Below are positions 1 to 8,049 of a stretch of DNA of 64,000 bases, piece by piece. Origin of the DNA: UBA6115 sp050952935 (GTDB lineage: Bacteria > Bacillota > Clostridia > Christensenellales > Aristaeellaceae); contig JBMNLS010000001.1 of the NCBI GenBank assembly GCA_050952935.1, forward strand, positions 930,001 to 994,000, in the 5' to 3' direction. Each line of letters begins with the position of its first letter. The first letter of the stretch is position 1. The notes under the pieces were generated by a model. The model was not told the origin of the DNA and did not search any database. It worked only from the letters and a program-made list of their open reading frames with translations. The position numbers and the translations under genes are program-made.

Positions 1-366
1 GCCCCGGGGCTGAGTGAGGAGGAAAACCGCCTTTTTGGCCTGACGATGACAAGAGGGCGGGCGATAGGCCCAGGCATGCGGGTGCCGGATGCCATGAAGC
101 GGGCAGGCTTGCATCATATTAGCGCCATCTGCTGGCTTTGGGGCGGGTTGCCTGAAAACCCCTGGCGGAACATCCCGCAGCTGGAGCGGCTGAAAGGCGA
201 TGTGCTGGAGCGCTATCCGGAGCGCTATACGGCGCCCGAGCGGAAGGCCATCGCCCGGATCGTGGACAAGCTGATTGCCCAGGCTGCCCGGCCGGAGCCG
301 CCTGAGGCCATCGGGGTCAACGGCATGCCGGTCTTGATCACCAAAGGGCGGAAGCCGGGTGCTTAG
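1..366 (+). CDS. C-terminal part of an unrecognised protein
   Basis: The reading frame is open from the first base of the window to a TAG at 364-366, so this is the 3' end of a gene that begins outside. About 121 residues are visible. They are rich in Arg, Pro and Glu, with no membrane segment and no motif I recognise. An internal ATG at 46 has no convincing ribosome binding site, so I treat it as an internal Met. The gene converges on the cupin gene that ends 3 bases further on. I give no function. Confidence 0.5.
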   Translation, partial: APGLSEEENRLFGLTMTRGRAIGPGMRVPDAMKRAGLHHISAICWLWGGLPENPWRNIPQLERLKGDVLERYPERYTAPERKAIARIVDKLIAQAARPEPPEAIGVNGMPVLITKGRKPGA

Positions 367-369
367 CCC

Positions 370-720
370 TCAGGCATACAGGATAAGCGCTACCATCTCT
401 ACATTTTCAGTGCCGGCGTTGTGCACCCCGTGGCTGTGCCCGGCATGGCACAGGTGAACATCCCCGGGCTTTAGGGTGTGCAGCTCCCCATCATCGGTGA
501 GCTGCACCTGGCCGCTGATGACACAAAAGGCTTCCCATTCGTTCTCATGGGTGTGAACGCCGATGCCGCAGCCGGGCTTCAGGATGATCTGGCTGAACAG
601 CCGCCCATGGTTGCCCAGCTCCTCCTGGCCGTTTAAAATGGCGGTCATCACCACTTCCCCCATGCCGCCATAGCGGTTTTGCGCTTTGTTCACCGCGCGC
701 TCGTTTTTGCGTCTGATCAT
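370..720 (-). CDS. Cupin-domain protein, 116 aa
   Basis: This is a small single-domain cupin. Cupin motif 1 is visible around residues 50-70, with the metal-binding His-x-His and a following Glu (GVHTHENEWEAF). Motif 2 lies near residues 85-100 (PGDVHLCHAGHSHGV). The protein probably binds a metal and a small ligand in the cytoplasm; the substrate cannot be told from sequence. The start ATG at 720 follows a GGAGG about 10 bases upstream on the minus strand. A TATAAT-like -10 lies at 747-752 but no good -35 is seen. It converges with the partial gene at its left and is divergent from proS. Confidence 0.8.
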   Translation of the reverse strand: MIRRKNERAVNKAQNRYGGMGEVVMTAILNGQEELGNHGRLFSQIILKPGCGIGVHTHENEWEAFCVISGQVQLTDDGELHTLKPGDVHLCHAGHSHGVHNAGTENVEMVALILYA

Positions 721-805
721 CTCCTCAATCCTCCTGTTTTTTAATGATTATAGCGAAAGTGTGCCTGAAAATCTATCAATTTTCTCTTACCGGCCTTTCC
801 CGCCC

Positions 806-834
806 TTGCACCCATCCCTCATATTTGCTATACT
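806..834 (+). promoter_or_regulatory. Sigma-A promoter of the proS T-box leader
   Basis: A -35 element TTGCAC (806-811) and a -10 element TATACT (829-834) are separated by exactly 17 bases. Transcription should start near 841, about 220 bases before proS, giving room for the T-box leader. Confidence 0.75.
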
Positions 835-840
835 GCCTTG

Positions 841-1047
841 CAATTGCACAGGCAATCGCGGGGAGCAAGCGGCCAAGGGAAGCGAGCGCGGAGGGTGGGA
901 GCGCGCACAGGCTGATGTCCCGCCCCGCGGCCGCGGCTAATCCCCGCCGCCACCCGGCGATACAGGGTTTAAGCGGGCGCGTGAGCGCCAAGCAAGGTGG
1001 TACCGCGAAGCGAGGCTTCGTCCCTGCACGGGACGGGCTATTTTTTT
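841..1047 (+). promoter_or_regulatory. T-box leader riboswitch upstream of proS
   Basis: The conserved T-box sequence AAGGTGGTACCGCG is at 994-1007. The segment CGTCCCT (1019-1025) can pair back with the T-box to form the antiterminator, or with GGGACG (1030-1035) to form a terminator followed by seven T at 1041-1047. This is the classic design: uncharged tRNA binds the leader and lets transcription read into the synthetase gene. By position the sensed tRNA should be tRNA-Pro. I could not place the specifier codon in the GC-rich stem I region with confidence. Confidence 0.88.
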
Positions 1048-1058
1048 GAGGAGGCATT

Positions 1059-2501
1059 ATGGCAAAGGAAGCGAAACAGGCGTTTGTGCAGCACATTACC
1101 CCAAGGGATGAAAACTTTTCCCAGTGGTATACCGACGTGGTGCGCATGGCGGACTTGATGGACTATACCCCGGTGCGGGGCTGCATCGCGATGAAGCCCT
1201 ATGGCAACCGCATCTGGGAGCTGATCCAGGCGGAACTGGACCGGCGCTTTAAGGAAACCGGGCATGAAAACGTGTCCATGCCCATGTTGATCCCGGAATC
1301 CCTTCTTTTAAAGGAAGCGGAGCATGTGGAGGGCTTTGCGCCTGAGGTGGCCTGGGTGACTCAGGGCGGGGGAGAGGTGCTGCAGGAACGGCTGGCCATC
1401 CGCCCCACCTCCGAAACCATCTTTTGCACCATGTTTGCCCAGTGGCTCCAGTCCTGGCGGGATTTGCCCATGAAGTACAACCAGTGGTGCTCGGTGATGC
1501 GCTGGGAAAAAACCACCAGGCCCTTCCTGAGGACGGCTGAGTTCTGGTGGCAGGAAGGCCACACCATCCACGCCACGGCGGAGGAAGCCCAGGAGGAGAC
1601 CCTGCTGATGCTGGAGGTGTACCGCTCCTTCTGCGAGGATGTGCTGGCGGTGCCGGTGTTCTCCGGCCAAAAGAGCGAGAAGGAGAAGTTCGCCGGCGCC
1701 CGGGCCACCTATTCGGTGGAGGCCATGATGCAGGACGGCAAGGCCCTGCAGGCGGGCACCAGCCACAACTTCGGCACCAACTTCGCCGTGCCGTTCAATA
1801 TCCAGTTTCAGAACAAAGAAGGGGCGCTGGAGTATGTCCATGAAACCAGCTGGGGCGTATCCACCCGGCTGATTGGCGCCATCATCATGACCCATGGGGA
1901 TGAGCGGGGCCTGAAGCTGCCGCCCGCCATCGCCCCCCACCAGGTGGTCATCCTGCCCATCGCGGCCCATAAGGGCGGGGTGATGGAGGTGTGCGAGGAG
2001 GTCTATCAGCAGCTAAAGCAGGCCGGCATCCGGGTGAAGCTGGACGACCGGGATCACCTGTCCCCCGGCTGGAAGTTCAACGAGTGGGAGCTGAAGGGCG
2101 TGCCCCTGCGGCTTGAGATCGGCCCCCGGGACGTGCAAAACGGCGTCGCTTCCTATATGAGACGGGACAACTTTGAAAAAGGCGCCTTGCAGCTTGACGG
2201 CCTGACCGAAGGGGTCAAAACCCTGCTTGATAGCATCCAGCAGGGCATGTTCGACCTGGCCGACGCCTTCAAACAGGAGCGCACCCGGGATGTGCGCAAC
2301 ATGGAGGAGCTGGCCGCCCAGGTGCAGGTGGGCTATGCCCGCACCATGTGGTGTGGCGGCAGGGAGTGCGAGGATAAAATCAAGGAAGAAACCAGCGCCA
2401 CCAGCCGCAACATGCCCTTTGACCAGACGCCTTTTGCCGATTCCTGCGTGTGCTGCGGCAAGAAGGCGGACAAGGTGATGTATTTCGCTAAGGCGTATTA
2501 A
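1059..2501 (+). CDS. proS: Prolyl-tRNA synthetase, archaeal/eukaryotic-like type
   Basis: The enzyme charges tRNA-Pro with proline in the cytoplasm. At 480 residues it matches the shorter ProS class that lacks the editing insertion of the long bacterial type. The class II catalytic core has the RPTSE motif near residue 116. The C-terminal region carries Cys pairs near residues 431-436 and 463-466 that fit the zinc-binding domain of this class, and the protein ends in Tyr, as is usual for it. GAGGAGG precedes the ATG at 1059. The upstream T-box suggests induction when charged tRNA-Pro is low. Confidence 0.96.
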   Translation: MAKEAKQAFVQHITPRDENFSQWYTDVVRMADLMDYTPVRGCIAMKPYGNRIWELIQAELDRRFKETGHENVSMPMLIPESLLLKEAEHVEGFAPEVAWVTQGGGEVLQERLAIRPTSETIFCTMFAQWLQSWRDLPMKYNQWCSVMRWEKTTRPFLRTAEFWWQEGHTIHATAEEAQEETLLMLEVYRSFCEDVLAVPVFSGQKSEKEKFAGARATYSVEAMMQDGKALQAGTSHNFGTNFAVPFNIQFQNKEGALEYVHETSWGVSTRLIGAIIMTHGDERGLKLPPAIAPHQVVILPIAAHKGGVMEVCEEVYQQLKQAGIRVKLDDRDHLSPGWKFNEWELKGVPLRLEIGPRDVQNGVASYMRRDNFEKGALQLDGLTEGVKTLLDSIQQGMFDLADAFKQERTRDVRNMEELAAQVQVGYARTMWCGGRECEDKIKEETSATSRNMPFDQTPFADSCVCCGKKADKVMYFAKAY

Positions 2502-2527
2502 CATCCACATCCACTGATACTCTGCCA

Positions 2528-2557
2528 GGCTGCCGTGTAAAAGCGGCAGCCTTTTTT
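2528..2557 (+). terminator. Rho-independent terminator after proS
   Basis: An 8 bp stem GGCTGCCG (2528-2535) pairs with CGGCAGCC (2544-2551) and is followed by a run of T. It ends the proS transcript 26 bases after the stop codon. Confidence 0.88.
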
Positions 2558-2695
2558 ATAAGCTGCATTCATGAAGAATGATACGCCCGAAACGGTGGAC
2601 AGTTGAGCGGGCGCGAAATGACAAGAAAAGCAATGAAAGACAAGATGGATTATTTTAAGGTGACAGGAAGTTGGCAAATAATGACTAAAAAGTAC

Positions 2696-2724
2696 TTGCT
2701 TTTTTTTTTGGCTTTGCATATAAT
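2696..2724 (+). promoter_or_regulatory. Promoter of the S10-spc-alpha ribosomal operon
   Basis: TTGCTT (2696-2701) and a perfect TATAAT (2719-2724) are spaced by 17 bases, in an AT-rich stretch that stands out from its surroundings. It is the only strong promoter I see before rpsJ and probably drives the long ribosomal transcript. The 140 bases between the proS terminator and this promoter hold nothing else I can name. Confidence 0.85.
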
Positions 2725-2730
2725 AGTTCC

Positions 2731-2902
2731 GCTGTCTGCTTATTTGGGATGAAGCGATAGGTTGCCGCCCCGGCCTTGGGCGGGTCATTATCGCAGACCA
2801 GGCCTGACAATCAGGCGACGGGCTCACAGTCCGGGAGACAAGCGCCCCGGCGCGCGGGATGGCTTCCCGCGCATGAGAACGCTAATCAAAGGAGGAAATC
2901 TA
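2731..2902 (+). promoter_or_regulatory. Structured 5' leader of the ribosomal operon
   Basis: About 170 bases lie between the predicted start of transcription and rpsJ. Three hairpins can be drawn: CCGCCC/GGGCGG at 2765-2783, GCCTGA/TCAGGC at 2802-2816, and an 8 bp GCGCGGGA/TCCCGCGC at 2852-2872. None is followed by a T-run, so they are not simple terminators. A regulatory role is possible but is my inference. Confidence 0.45.
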
Positions 2903-3211
2903 ATGGCCAGCCAAAAAATCCGCATTAAGTTGAAGGCGTATGAGCATCACCTGATCGACCAGTCGGCCGAGCGCATCGTGGACACCGCCAAGCGCACCGG
3001 CGCCCGTATTTCCGGCCCCGTGCCGCTGCCGACGGAGAAAGAGATCATCACCATCCTGCGCGCCCCCCACAAGTATAAGGACAGCCGCGAGCAGTTCGAG
3101 CGCAGGACGCACAAGCGCCTCATTGATATTCACAACCCCACTTCCCGCACGGTGGACGCCATGATGAAGCTTGATCTTCCCGCCGGCGTCGAGATCGAAA
3201 TCAAACTCTAA
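2903..3211 (+). CDS. rpsJ: 30S ribosomal protein S10
   Basis: At 102 residues this is a full-length S10 and the first gene of the ribosomal operon. It binds 16S rRNA in the head of the small subunit and also serves as NusE in transcription antitermination. The sequence opens with the family pattern IRIKLKAYEHHLID and contains the loop with RTHKRLIDI. The ATG at 2903 is chosen because a strong AAAGGAGG lies 8 bases upstream; an upstream in-frame ATG at 2762 falls inside the leader and has no such site. Confidence 0.97.
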   Translation: MASQKIRIKLKAYEHHLIDQSAERIVDTAKRTGARISGPVPLPTEKEIITILRAPHKYKDSREQFERRTHKRLIDIHNPTSRTVDAMMKLDLPAGVEIEIKL

Positions 3212-3228
3212 GGCAGGAGGCAAGCACG

Positions 3229-3870
3229 ATGAAGAAAGCAATCTTGGGCAAAAAACTGGGCATGACCCAGCAGTTTTTGCCGGATGGCCGCCTGGTGCCC
3301 GTTACAGTGATACAGGCCGGCCCCTGCACGGTAGTGCAGAAAAAAACCCAGGAGAAGGATGGCTATGACGCCCTTCAGCTCTCCTTTGAGGAGTATCCCG
3401 AGAACCGGGCCAAAAAGCTGGTGAACAAGCCCCTGGCTGGCCATTATAAAAAAGCTGGCGTCGCCCCTGCCCGTTACCTGAAGGAATTCCGTCTGGAAGA
3501 CATTCAGCCCTATGAAGTGGGGCAGACCCTGTCCTGTGCCCAGTTTCAGCCGGGCGACAAGGTGGATGTGACCGGCACCAGCAAGGGCCATGGCTTTACC
3601 GGCGTTATTTACCGCTGGAACCAGAGCCGCGGACCCGCGAGCCATGGCTCCAAGTACCATCGCGGCGTGGGTGCTCTGGCCGCCAACACAGATCCGGGCA
3701 AGGTGTTCAAGGGCCGCCACATGTCAGGCCATTACGGCGCGGAGCGTGTGACGGTACAGAACCTGGAAGTTATCGCGGTGGACGCAGAGCGCAACCTGCT
3801 GCTGCTCAAAGGCGCCGTTCCGGGCCCCAAAAAGGGCCTGCTGATGGTGCGCGACGCCTGCAAGGCCTAA
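3229..3870 (+). CDS. rplC: 50S ribosomal protein L3
   Basis: L3 binds near the 3' end of 23S rRNA and is an early assembly protein of the large subunit. The 213 residues match the usual length. The start IGKKLGMTQ-like stretch (ILGKKLGMTQQF) and the central long loop GTSKGHGFTGVIYRW with RGPASHGS are diagnostic. AGGAGG sits just before the ATG. It lies 17 bases after rpsJ and 13 before rplD in the operon. Confidence 0.98.
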   Translation: MKKAILGKKLGMTQQFLPDGRLVPVTVIQAGPCTVVQKKTQEKDGYDALQLSFEEYPENRAKKLVNKPLAGHYKKAGVAPARYLKEFRLEDIQPYEVGQTLSCAQFQPGDKVDVTGTSKGHGFTGVIYRWNQSRGPASHGSKYHRGVGALAANTDPGKVFKGRHMSGHYGAERVTVQNLEVIAVDAERNLLLLKGAVPGPKKGLLMVRDACKA

Positions 3871-3883
3871 GGAGGAAAGCAAA

Positions 3884-4516
3884 ATGCCTACCATTCCCGT
3901 TGTTAATATGCAGGGCAAACCGGCCGGTGAGATGACGCTGAGCGATGATATCTTCGCCATCGCTCCCAATGTGGCCGCTATGCACCTGGTGGTGCGCTCC
4001 ATCCTGGCCAACAAGCGCCAGGGCACCCAAAGCACCCTGACCCGCTCCATGGTGCGCGGCGGCGGACGGAAAATCTACCGCCAAAAGGGCACCGGCCGTG
4101 CCCGTCATCATGGCAACCGGGCTCCCCAGTTCCGCCACGGCGGCGTTGTGTTTGCCCCCCAGCCCCGAGATTATGTGGTCAAGGTGCCCAAGAAGGTGCG
4201 CCGCCTGGCCCTGAAGTCTGCCCTGTCCGCCAAAATGGCAGCCGGAGACATCATCGTGCTGGACAAGATCGCCCTTGAGGAGGGGAAAACCCGCCACATC
4301 GCCAAGATGCTCAGCGACCTGGGCGTCACCAAGTCCTGCCTTATGGTGCTTCCCGGCCGTGAAGATAACGAGCTGGTGCTAAGAGCCAGCAAGAACATCA
4401 AGGCCCTTACGGATGCCTATGTGGCCACCATCAATGTCTATGACATTCTGCGCGCGGACAAGCTGCTCCTCACCCGGGATGCCGCCCGTGCGATTGAGGA
4501 GGTTTACGCGTCATGA
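3884..4516 (+). CDS. rplD: 50S ribosomal protein L4
   Basis: L4 lines part of the peptide exit tunnel. The protein has 210 residues, and the conserved tunnel loop with GGGRKIYRQKGTGRARHG-like residues is clear at about positions 63-82. In some bacteria L4 also represses its own operon by binding the leader; whether that applies here is unknown. It is preceded by AGGAGG, and its TGA overlaps the rplW start codon in an ATGA arrangement, which suggests translational coupling. Confidence 0.98.
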   Translation: MPTIPVVNMQGKPAGEMTLSDDIFAIAPNVAAMHLVVRSILANKRQGTQSTLTRSMVRGGGRKIYRQKGTGRARHHGNRAPQFRHGGVVFAPQPRDYVVKVPKKVRRLALKSALSAKMAAGDIIVLDKIALEEGKTRHIAKMLSDLGVTKSCLMVLPGREDNELVLRASKNIKALTDAYVATINVYDILRADKLLLTRDAARAIEEVYAS

Positions 4517-4809
4517 AAAACCCCCATGATATTATCCGCCGCCCCGTGCTCACCGAGAAGGGCTATGACGGCATCGCTGACAAGCGCTATGTCTTTGAGG
4601 TGGATATCCACGCCAACAAGATCGAGATCAAGCGCGCCCTGGAGGCCGTCTTCAAGGATATCAAAGTGGAGAAGGTGAACACCCTGCGCACCTTGGGCAA
4701 AATGAAGCGCCAGGGCCGCACCCAGGGCCGCACGCCCGAAACCAAGAAAGCCTATGTTACCCTGGCGGAGAGCTCCAAGCCCATCGAGTTCTTCGAGGGC
4801 ATGGTCTAA
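4513..4809 (+). CDS. rplW: 50S ribosomal protein L23
   Basis: L23 sits at the exit of the peptide tunnel and is a docking site for trigger factor and the signal recognition particle. The 98 residues show the family start DIIRRPVLTEKG and the central VNTLRTLGKMKRQGRT loop. The start overlaps the rplD stop by 4 bases. The spacing fits co-translation within the operon. Confidence 0.97.
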   Translation: MKNPHDIIRRPVLTEKGYDGIADKRYVFEVDIHANKIEIKRALEAVFKDIKVEKVNTLRTLGKMKRQGRTQGRTPETKKAYVTLAESSKPIEFFEGMV

Positions 4810-4824
4810 GGGAGGAGCAGATAA

Positions 4825-5658
4825 ATGGCCATCCGTCTATACAAACCAACTTCCCCGGCACGCCGCTTTATGTCGGTCAACGCCTTTGCGGAAATTACCA
4901 AGAAAAAGCCTGAAAAGGCGCTTGTCCGCAGCAAAAAGAAGCATTCAGGGCGCAACCACCACGGCAAAATCACCGTCCGCCACCGCGGCGGCGGCAGCCG
5001 TGTGAAGTACCGCATCATTGATTTTAAACGGGACAAGCTCCAGGTGCCTGCTAAGGTGGCAGCCATTGAGTATGATCCCAACCGCTCTGCGTTCATTGCC
5101 CTCCTTCACTATCTGGATGGCGAGAAGCGCTACATCCTGGCCCCTGTGGGCCTCAATGTTGGCGACATGGTGATGTCCGGCGAAGGCGCTGACATCAAGC
5201 CCGGCAATTCCTTGCCCCTTGCCAACATCCCCACCGGCACTTTGATCCACAACCTGGAGCTGCGCGCAGGCGCAGGCGGCCAGCTTGTCCGGTCAGCCGG
5301 GGTATATGCCCAGCTGATGGCTAAAGAAGGCAACTACGCCCAAGTGCGTCTGCCCTCAGGCGAGATCCGCAAGCTGCCCATCAACGCCAGGGCTACCATC
5401 GGCACGGTGGGCAACACCGACCATGAGAACATTCGCATCGGCAAGGCAGGCCGCAAGCGTCACATGGGCATTCGCCCCAGTGTGCGCGGCGTGGCGATGA
5501 ACCCGGTTGACCACCCCCATGGCGGCGGTGAGGGCAAGTCGCCCATCGGCATGCCCGCCCCTGTCACCCCCTGGGGCAAACCCGCGCTTGGCCTTAAGAC
5601 CCGGAAGCGCAAGAAATATTCCAACCGTCTGATTGTCAAGCGCATCAACGAAAAATAA
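4825..5658 (+). CDS. rplB: 50S ribosomal protein L2
   Basis: L2 is the most conserved large-subunit protein and is needed for subunit joining and peptidyl transferase activity. The 277 residues are normal. The diagnostic motif VRGVAMNPVDHPHGGGEG, with the key His, lies at about positions 222-239. The N-terminal region carries HHGKITVRHRGGG. GGGAGG lies upstream of the ATG. Confidence 0.98.
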   Translation: MAIRLYKPTSPARRFMSVNAFAEITKKKPEKALVRSKKKHSGRNHHGKITVRHRGGGSRVKYRIIDFKRDKLQVPAKVAAIEYDPNRSAFIALLHYLDGEKRYILAPVGLNVGDMVMSGEGADIKPGNSLPLANIPTGTLIHNLELRAGAGGQLVRSAGVYAQLMAKEGNYAQVRLPSGEIRKLPINARATIGTVGNTDHENIRIGKAGRKRHMGIRPSVRGVAMNPVDHPHGGGEGKSPIGMPAPVTPWGKPALGLKTRKRKKYSNRLIVKRINEK

Positions 5659-5691
5659 GCCCCAGAGGATGAAAGGAGGACGCCCCACAGC

Positions 5692-5970
5692 ATGAGCCGC
5701 TCAATCAAGAAAGGACCTTTTGTTAGCGAAAAGCTCCTTAGCCGCGTAGAAGAAATGAACAAATCGGGCAAAAAGTCCGTTTTGAGAACCTGGTCCCGCG
5801 CCAGCACGATTTTTCCGGAATTTGTCGGCCATACCATCGCGGTGCACGATGGCCGCAAGCATGTCCCCGTCTATATCACTGAGGACATGGTAGGCCACAA
5901 GCTCGGCGAGTTCGCGCCCACTCGCACCTTCCGCGGCCACGCGGGAGAGAAAAAGACCGGCCGCAAATAA
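5692..5970 (+). CDS. rpsS: 30S ribosomal protein S19
   Basis: S19 binds the head of the 30S subunit with S13 and contacts tRNA. The sequence begins SRSIKKGPFV and contains HNGKKHVPVYI-like residues (HDGRKHVPVYITEDMVGHKLGEF), which mark the family. Its length of 92 is standard. AGGAGG precedes the start, and the gap after rplB is 33 bases. Confidence 0.98.
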   Translation: MSRSIKKGPFVSEKLLSRVEEMNKSGKKSVLRTWSRASTIFPEFVGHTIAVHDGRKHVPVYITEDMVGHKLGEFAPTRTFRGHAGEKKTGRK

Positions 5971-5989
5971 AAACGAAAGGAGAGCAATT

Positions 5990-6373
5990 ATGGCAAACAA
6001 TACCCGTAAAAAGGGCGAGCGTCATGATCAGACGCGTGAAACGCGCCCCCACGCCCATGCCAGGCATATCCGCATCTCCTCGCGTAAAGCCAAGCTGGTG
6101 GTGGATCTGGTTCGCGGCAAGGATGTCAGCGAGGCGCTGGCCATCCTGTCCTTTACCCCCAATGCTGCCGCCCCCGTGCTGCATAAATTGATCAGCAGCG
6201 CCAAGGCCAACGCAGTCAACAACCTGGACATGGACGGGGATTCCCTATATGTCGCAGAAATCTATGCCAATCCCGGCCCGACGCTCAAACGCTACCGCCC
6301 CCGCGCAAGGGGCAGCGCTTCTACCATCTTAAAGCGCACAAGCCATTTCAGCGTGGTTCTGGATCAACGATAA
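5990..6373 (+). CDS. rplV: 50S ribosomal protein L22
   Basis: L22 extends a hairpin into the peptide exit tunnel. The core from about residue 23 shows RHIRISSRKAKLVVDLVRGK and later NPGPTLKRYRPRARGSAS, the tunnel loop with its conserved RPRARG. The protein is 127 residues, slightly longer than average because of a basic, His-rich N-terminus (KKGERHDQTRETRPHAHA) ahead of the core. AAAGGAG is at the right distance from the ATG. Confidence 0.97.
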   Translation: MANNTRKKGERHDQTRETRPHAHARHIRISSRKAKLVVDLVRGKDVSEALAILSFTPNAAAPVLHKLISSAKANAVNNLDMDGDSLYVAEIYANPGPTLKRYRPRARGSASTILKRTSHFSVVLDQR

Positions 6374-6391
6374 GGGAGGAAGCAGGAAAGT

Positions 6392-7063
6392 ATGGGACAG
6401 AAAGTTAATCCCCACGGCGCACGGGTCGGCGTCATTTTCGACTGGAGCACCCGCTGGTATGCCGATAAGAAATCTTTTGCGGACAACCTCATTGAGGATT
6501 ACAAAATCCGCAAGATGCTTAAAGAGCGCTACTATAACACCGGCGTAAGCCGCATTGATATTTCTCGCAGCGCCGCGCGCATGACGATTGATCTTTTCAC
6601 CGGCAAGCCCGGCATGGTCATCGGCCGTGGCGGCAAGGGCATTGAAGAGCTCAAAGCCTTTGTGGAAAAAGAGCTGGGCCACCCGGTCAACATCAACGTG
6701 ATCGAGGTGAAAAACCCCGATACTGACGCTCAGCTGGTGGCTGAGAACATCGCCCAGCAGCTGGAGAAGCGCATCTCTTTCCGGCGCGCGCTCAAGCAGG
6801 CTATCCAGCGCACCATGCGCGCAGGCGCTAAGGGCATGAAGGCCGCGGTGTCCGGCCGCCTGGGCGGCGCTGACATTGCTCGCTCCGAGCACTATCACGA
6901 GGGATCCATCCCGCTGCAGACCCTCCGCGCCAACATCGATTATGGCTTCGCAGAAGCCAAGACCACCTACGGCCGCCTGGGCGTGAAGGTGTGGATTTAC
7001 AAGGGACAGGTGCTGCCTCAGGCCAAAAAACGCCAAGGCGCCCGTGTTGAAGGAGGCAGATAA
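6392..7063 (+). CDS. rpsC: 30S ribosomal protein S3
   Basis: S3 helps form the mRNA entry channel. The start MGQKVNPHGARVG and the KH-domain loop PGMVIGRGGKGIEELK (about residues 72-87) are diagnostic, and the length of 223 is normal. GGGAGG lies upstream of the ATG at 6392. It is followed immediately by rplP, whose ribosome binding site lies inside the rpsC 3' end. Confidence 0.98.
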   Translation: MGQKVNPHGARVGVIFDWSTRWYADKKSFADNLIEDYKIRKMLKERYYNTGVSRIDISRSAARMTIDLFTGKPGMVIGRGGKGIEELKAFVEKELGHPVNINVIEVKNPDTDAQLVAENIAQQLEKRISFRRALKQAIQRTMRAGAKGMKAAVSGRLGGADIARSEHYHEGSIPLQTLRANIDYGFAEAKTTYGRLGVKVWIYKGQVLPQAKKRQGARVEGGR

Positions 7064-7066
7064 ACC

Positions 7067-7504
7067 ATGTTAATGCCAAAACGCGTCAAGCGGCGCAAGG
7101 TTTTCCGCGGCCGCATGAAGGGCAAAGCCATGCGCGGCAACGTCATTGCCTATGGCGAGTACGGCCTGGTTGCCATGGACCCCAGCTGGGTAACCAGCCA
7201 GCAGATTGAAGCCGCCCGTATTGCGCTCACCCGCTATACCAGGCGCGGCGGTCAGGTCTGGATCAAGATTTTCCCCGACAAGCCAGTGACCGCAAAACCC
7301 GCCGAAACGCGCATGGGTTCAGGCAAAGGCTCACCCGAATACTGGGTGGCCGTGGTGAAGCCCGGCCGGGTGCTGTTTGAAGTGGCCGGTATTGAGGAAT
7401 CCATTGCCCGGGAGGCGCTGCGCCTGGCCTCAACCAAGCTGCCGATGAAGTGCAAAATCTATTCCAAAGCGCAGCTGAACCAAATGAATGGTGGTGACAA
7501 CTGA
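7067..7504 (+). CDS. rplP: 50S ribosomal protein L16
   Basis: L16 helps position tRNA in the A site. The start MLMPKRVKRRKVFRGRMKG is typical for Firmicutes, and the motif GKGSPEYWVAVVKPGRVLFE is clear. I keep the ATG at 7067, 10 bases after AGGAGG, rather than the second ATG at 7073, because the family commonly begins MLMPKR. The stop codon overlaps the start of rpmC (TGATG). Confidence 0.97.
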   Translation: MLMPKRVKRRKVFRGRMKGKAMRGNVIAYGEYGLVAMDPSWVTSQQIEAARIALTRYTRRGGQVWIKIFPDKPVTAKPAETRMGSGKGSPEYWVAVVKPGRVLFEVAGIEESIAREALRLASTKLPMKCKIYSKAQLNQMNGGDN

Positions 7505-7710
7505 TGAAGGTGAGCGAATACTTGGCCATGAAGCCTGAAGAGTTAACGGCAAAGATTGCTGAACTGAAGACCGAGCTGTTCAACCTTCGCTTCCAGCTGG
7601 CCACCGGCCAACTGGAGAATACGATGCAGATCCAGGTGGTGAAGCGCAACATTGCCCGCGCCCTCACCGCCCAGACCCAGGCCCAGAAAAAGGCCGGTCA
7701 GGCCAGATAA
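7504..7710 (+). CDS. rpmC: 50S ribosomal protein L29
   Basis: L29 is a small helical protein near the tunnel exit. The sequence has the usual ELTAKIAELKTELFNLRFQLATGQLEN pattern in shortened view: ELFNLRFQLATGQLEN near residues 27-42. It has 68 residues. The start overlaps the rplP stop by one base, so translation is probably coupled. Confidence 0.96.
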   Translation: MKVSEYLAMKPEELTAKIAELKTELFNLRFQLATGQLENTMQIQVVKRNIARALTAQTQAQKKAGQAR

Positions 7711-7731
7711 CCGCGAAAGGAGGCAAGATCC

Positions 7732-7995
7732 ATGTCAGAAGTTAGAACCAGCAACCGTAAGACCCGTGTGGGCATGGTCACCAGTGACAAGATGGATAAA
7801 ACCGCCATCGTCACCATCACCCACCGCTTCCGCCATCCCCTGTATGGCAAGTATATCAAGCGCATCAGCAAGCTGATGGTACACGACGAGGACAATGCCT
7901 GCGGTATCGGCGATACCGTCCGGGTGATGGAAACCCGGCCGCTGTCAAAGAACAAGCGGTGGCGTCTGGTAGAAATCATCGAGAAAGCGAAGTAA
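7732..7995 (+). CDS. rpsQ: 30S ribosomal protein S17
   Basis: S17 is an OB-fold protein that binds helix 11 of 16S rRNA. The motifs VGMVTSDKMDKTAIV and HPLYGKYIKR are diagnostic, followed by HDEDNACGIGDTVRV. Its length of 87 is standard. AAAGGAGG lies upstream. The gene is followed by a stem-loop that separates it from rplN. Confidence 0.97.
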   Translation: MSEVRTSNRKTRVGMVTSDKMDKTAIVTITHRFRHPLYGKYIKRISKLMVHDEDNACGIGDTVRVMETRPLSKNKRWRLVEIIEKAK

Positions 7996-8034
7996 GCCAA
8001 TCCCTGTGGGATAAAACCCAGGGAATATGGCTTA
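7992..8034 (+). repeat. Stem-loop between rpsQ and rplN
   Basis: TAAGCCA at 7993 and TGGCTTA ending near 8034 form outer arms. CCCTG-TGGG and CCCAGGG form inner arms around the loop ATAAAA. No T-run follows, so it is not a standard terminator. It may be a processing or stability element within the ribosomal transcript; that role is inferred. Confidence 0.55.
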
Positions 8035-8049
8035 GAAGGAGGAACCCTT

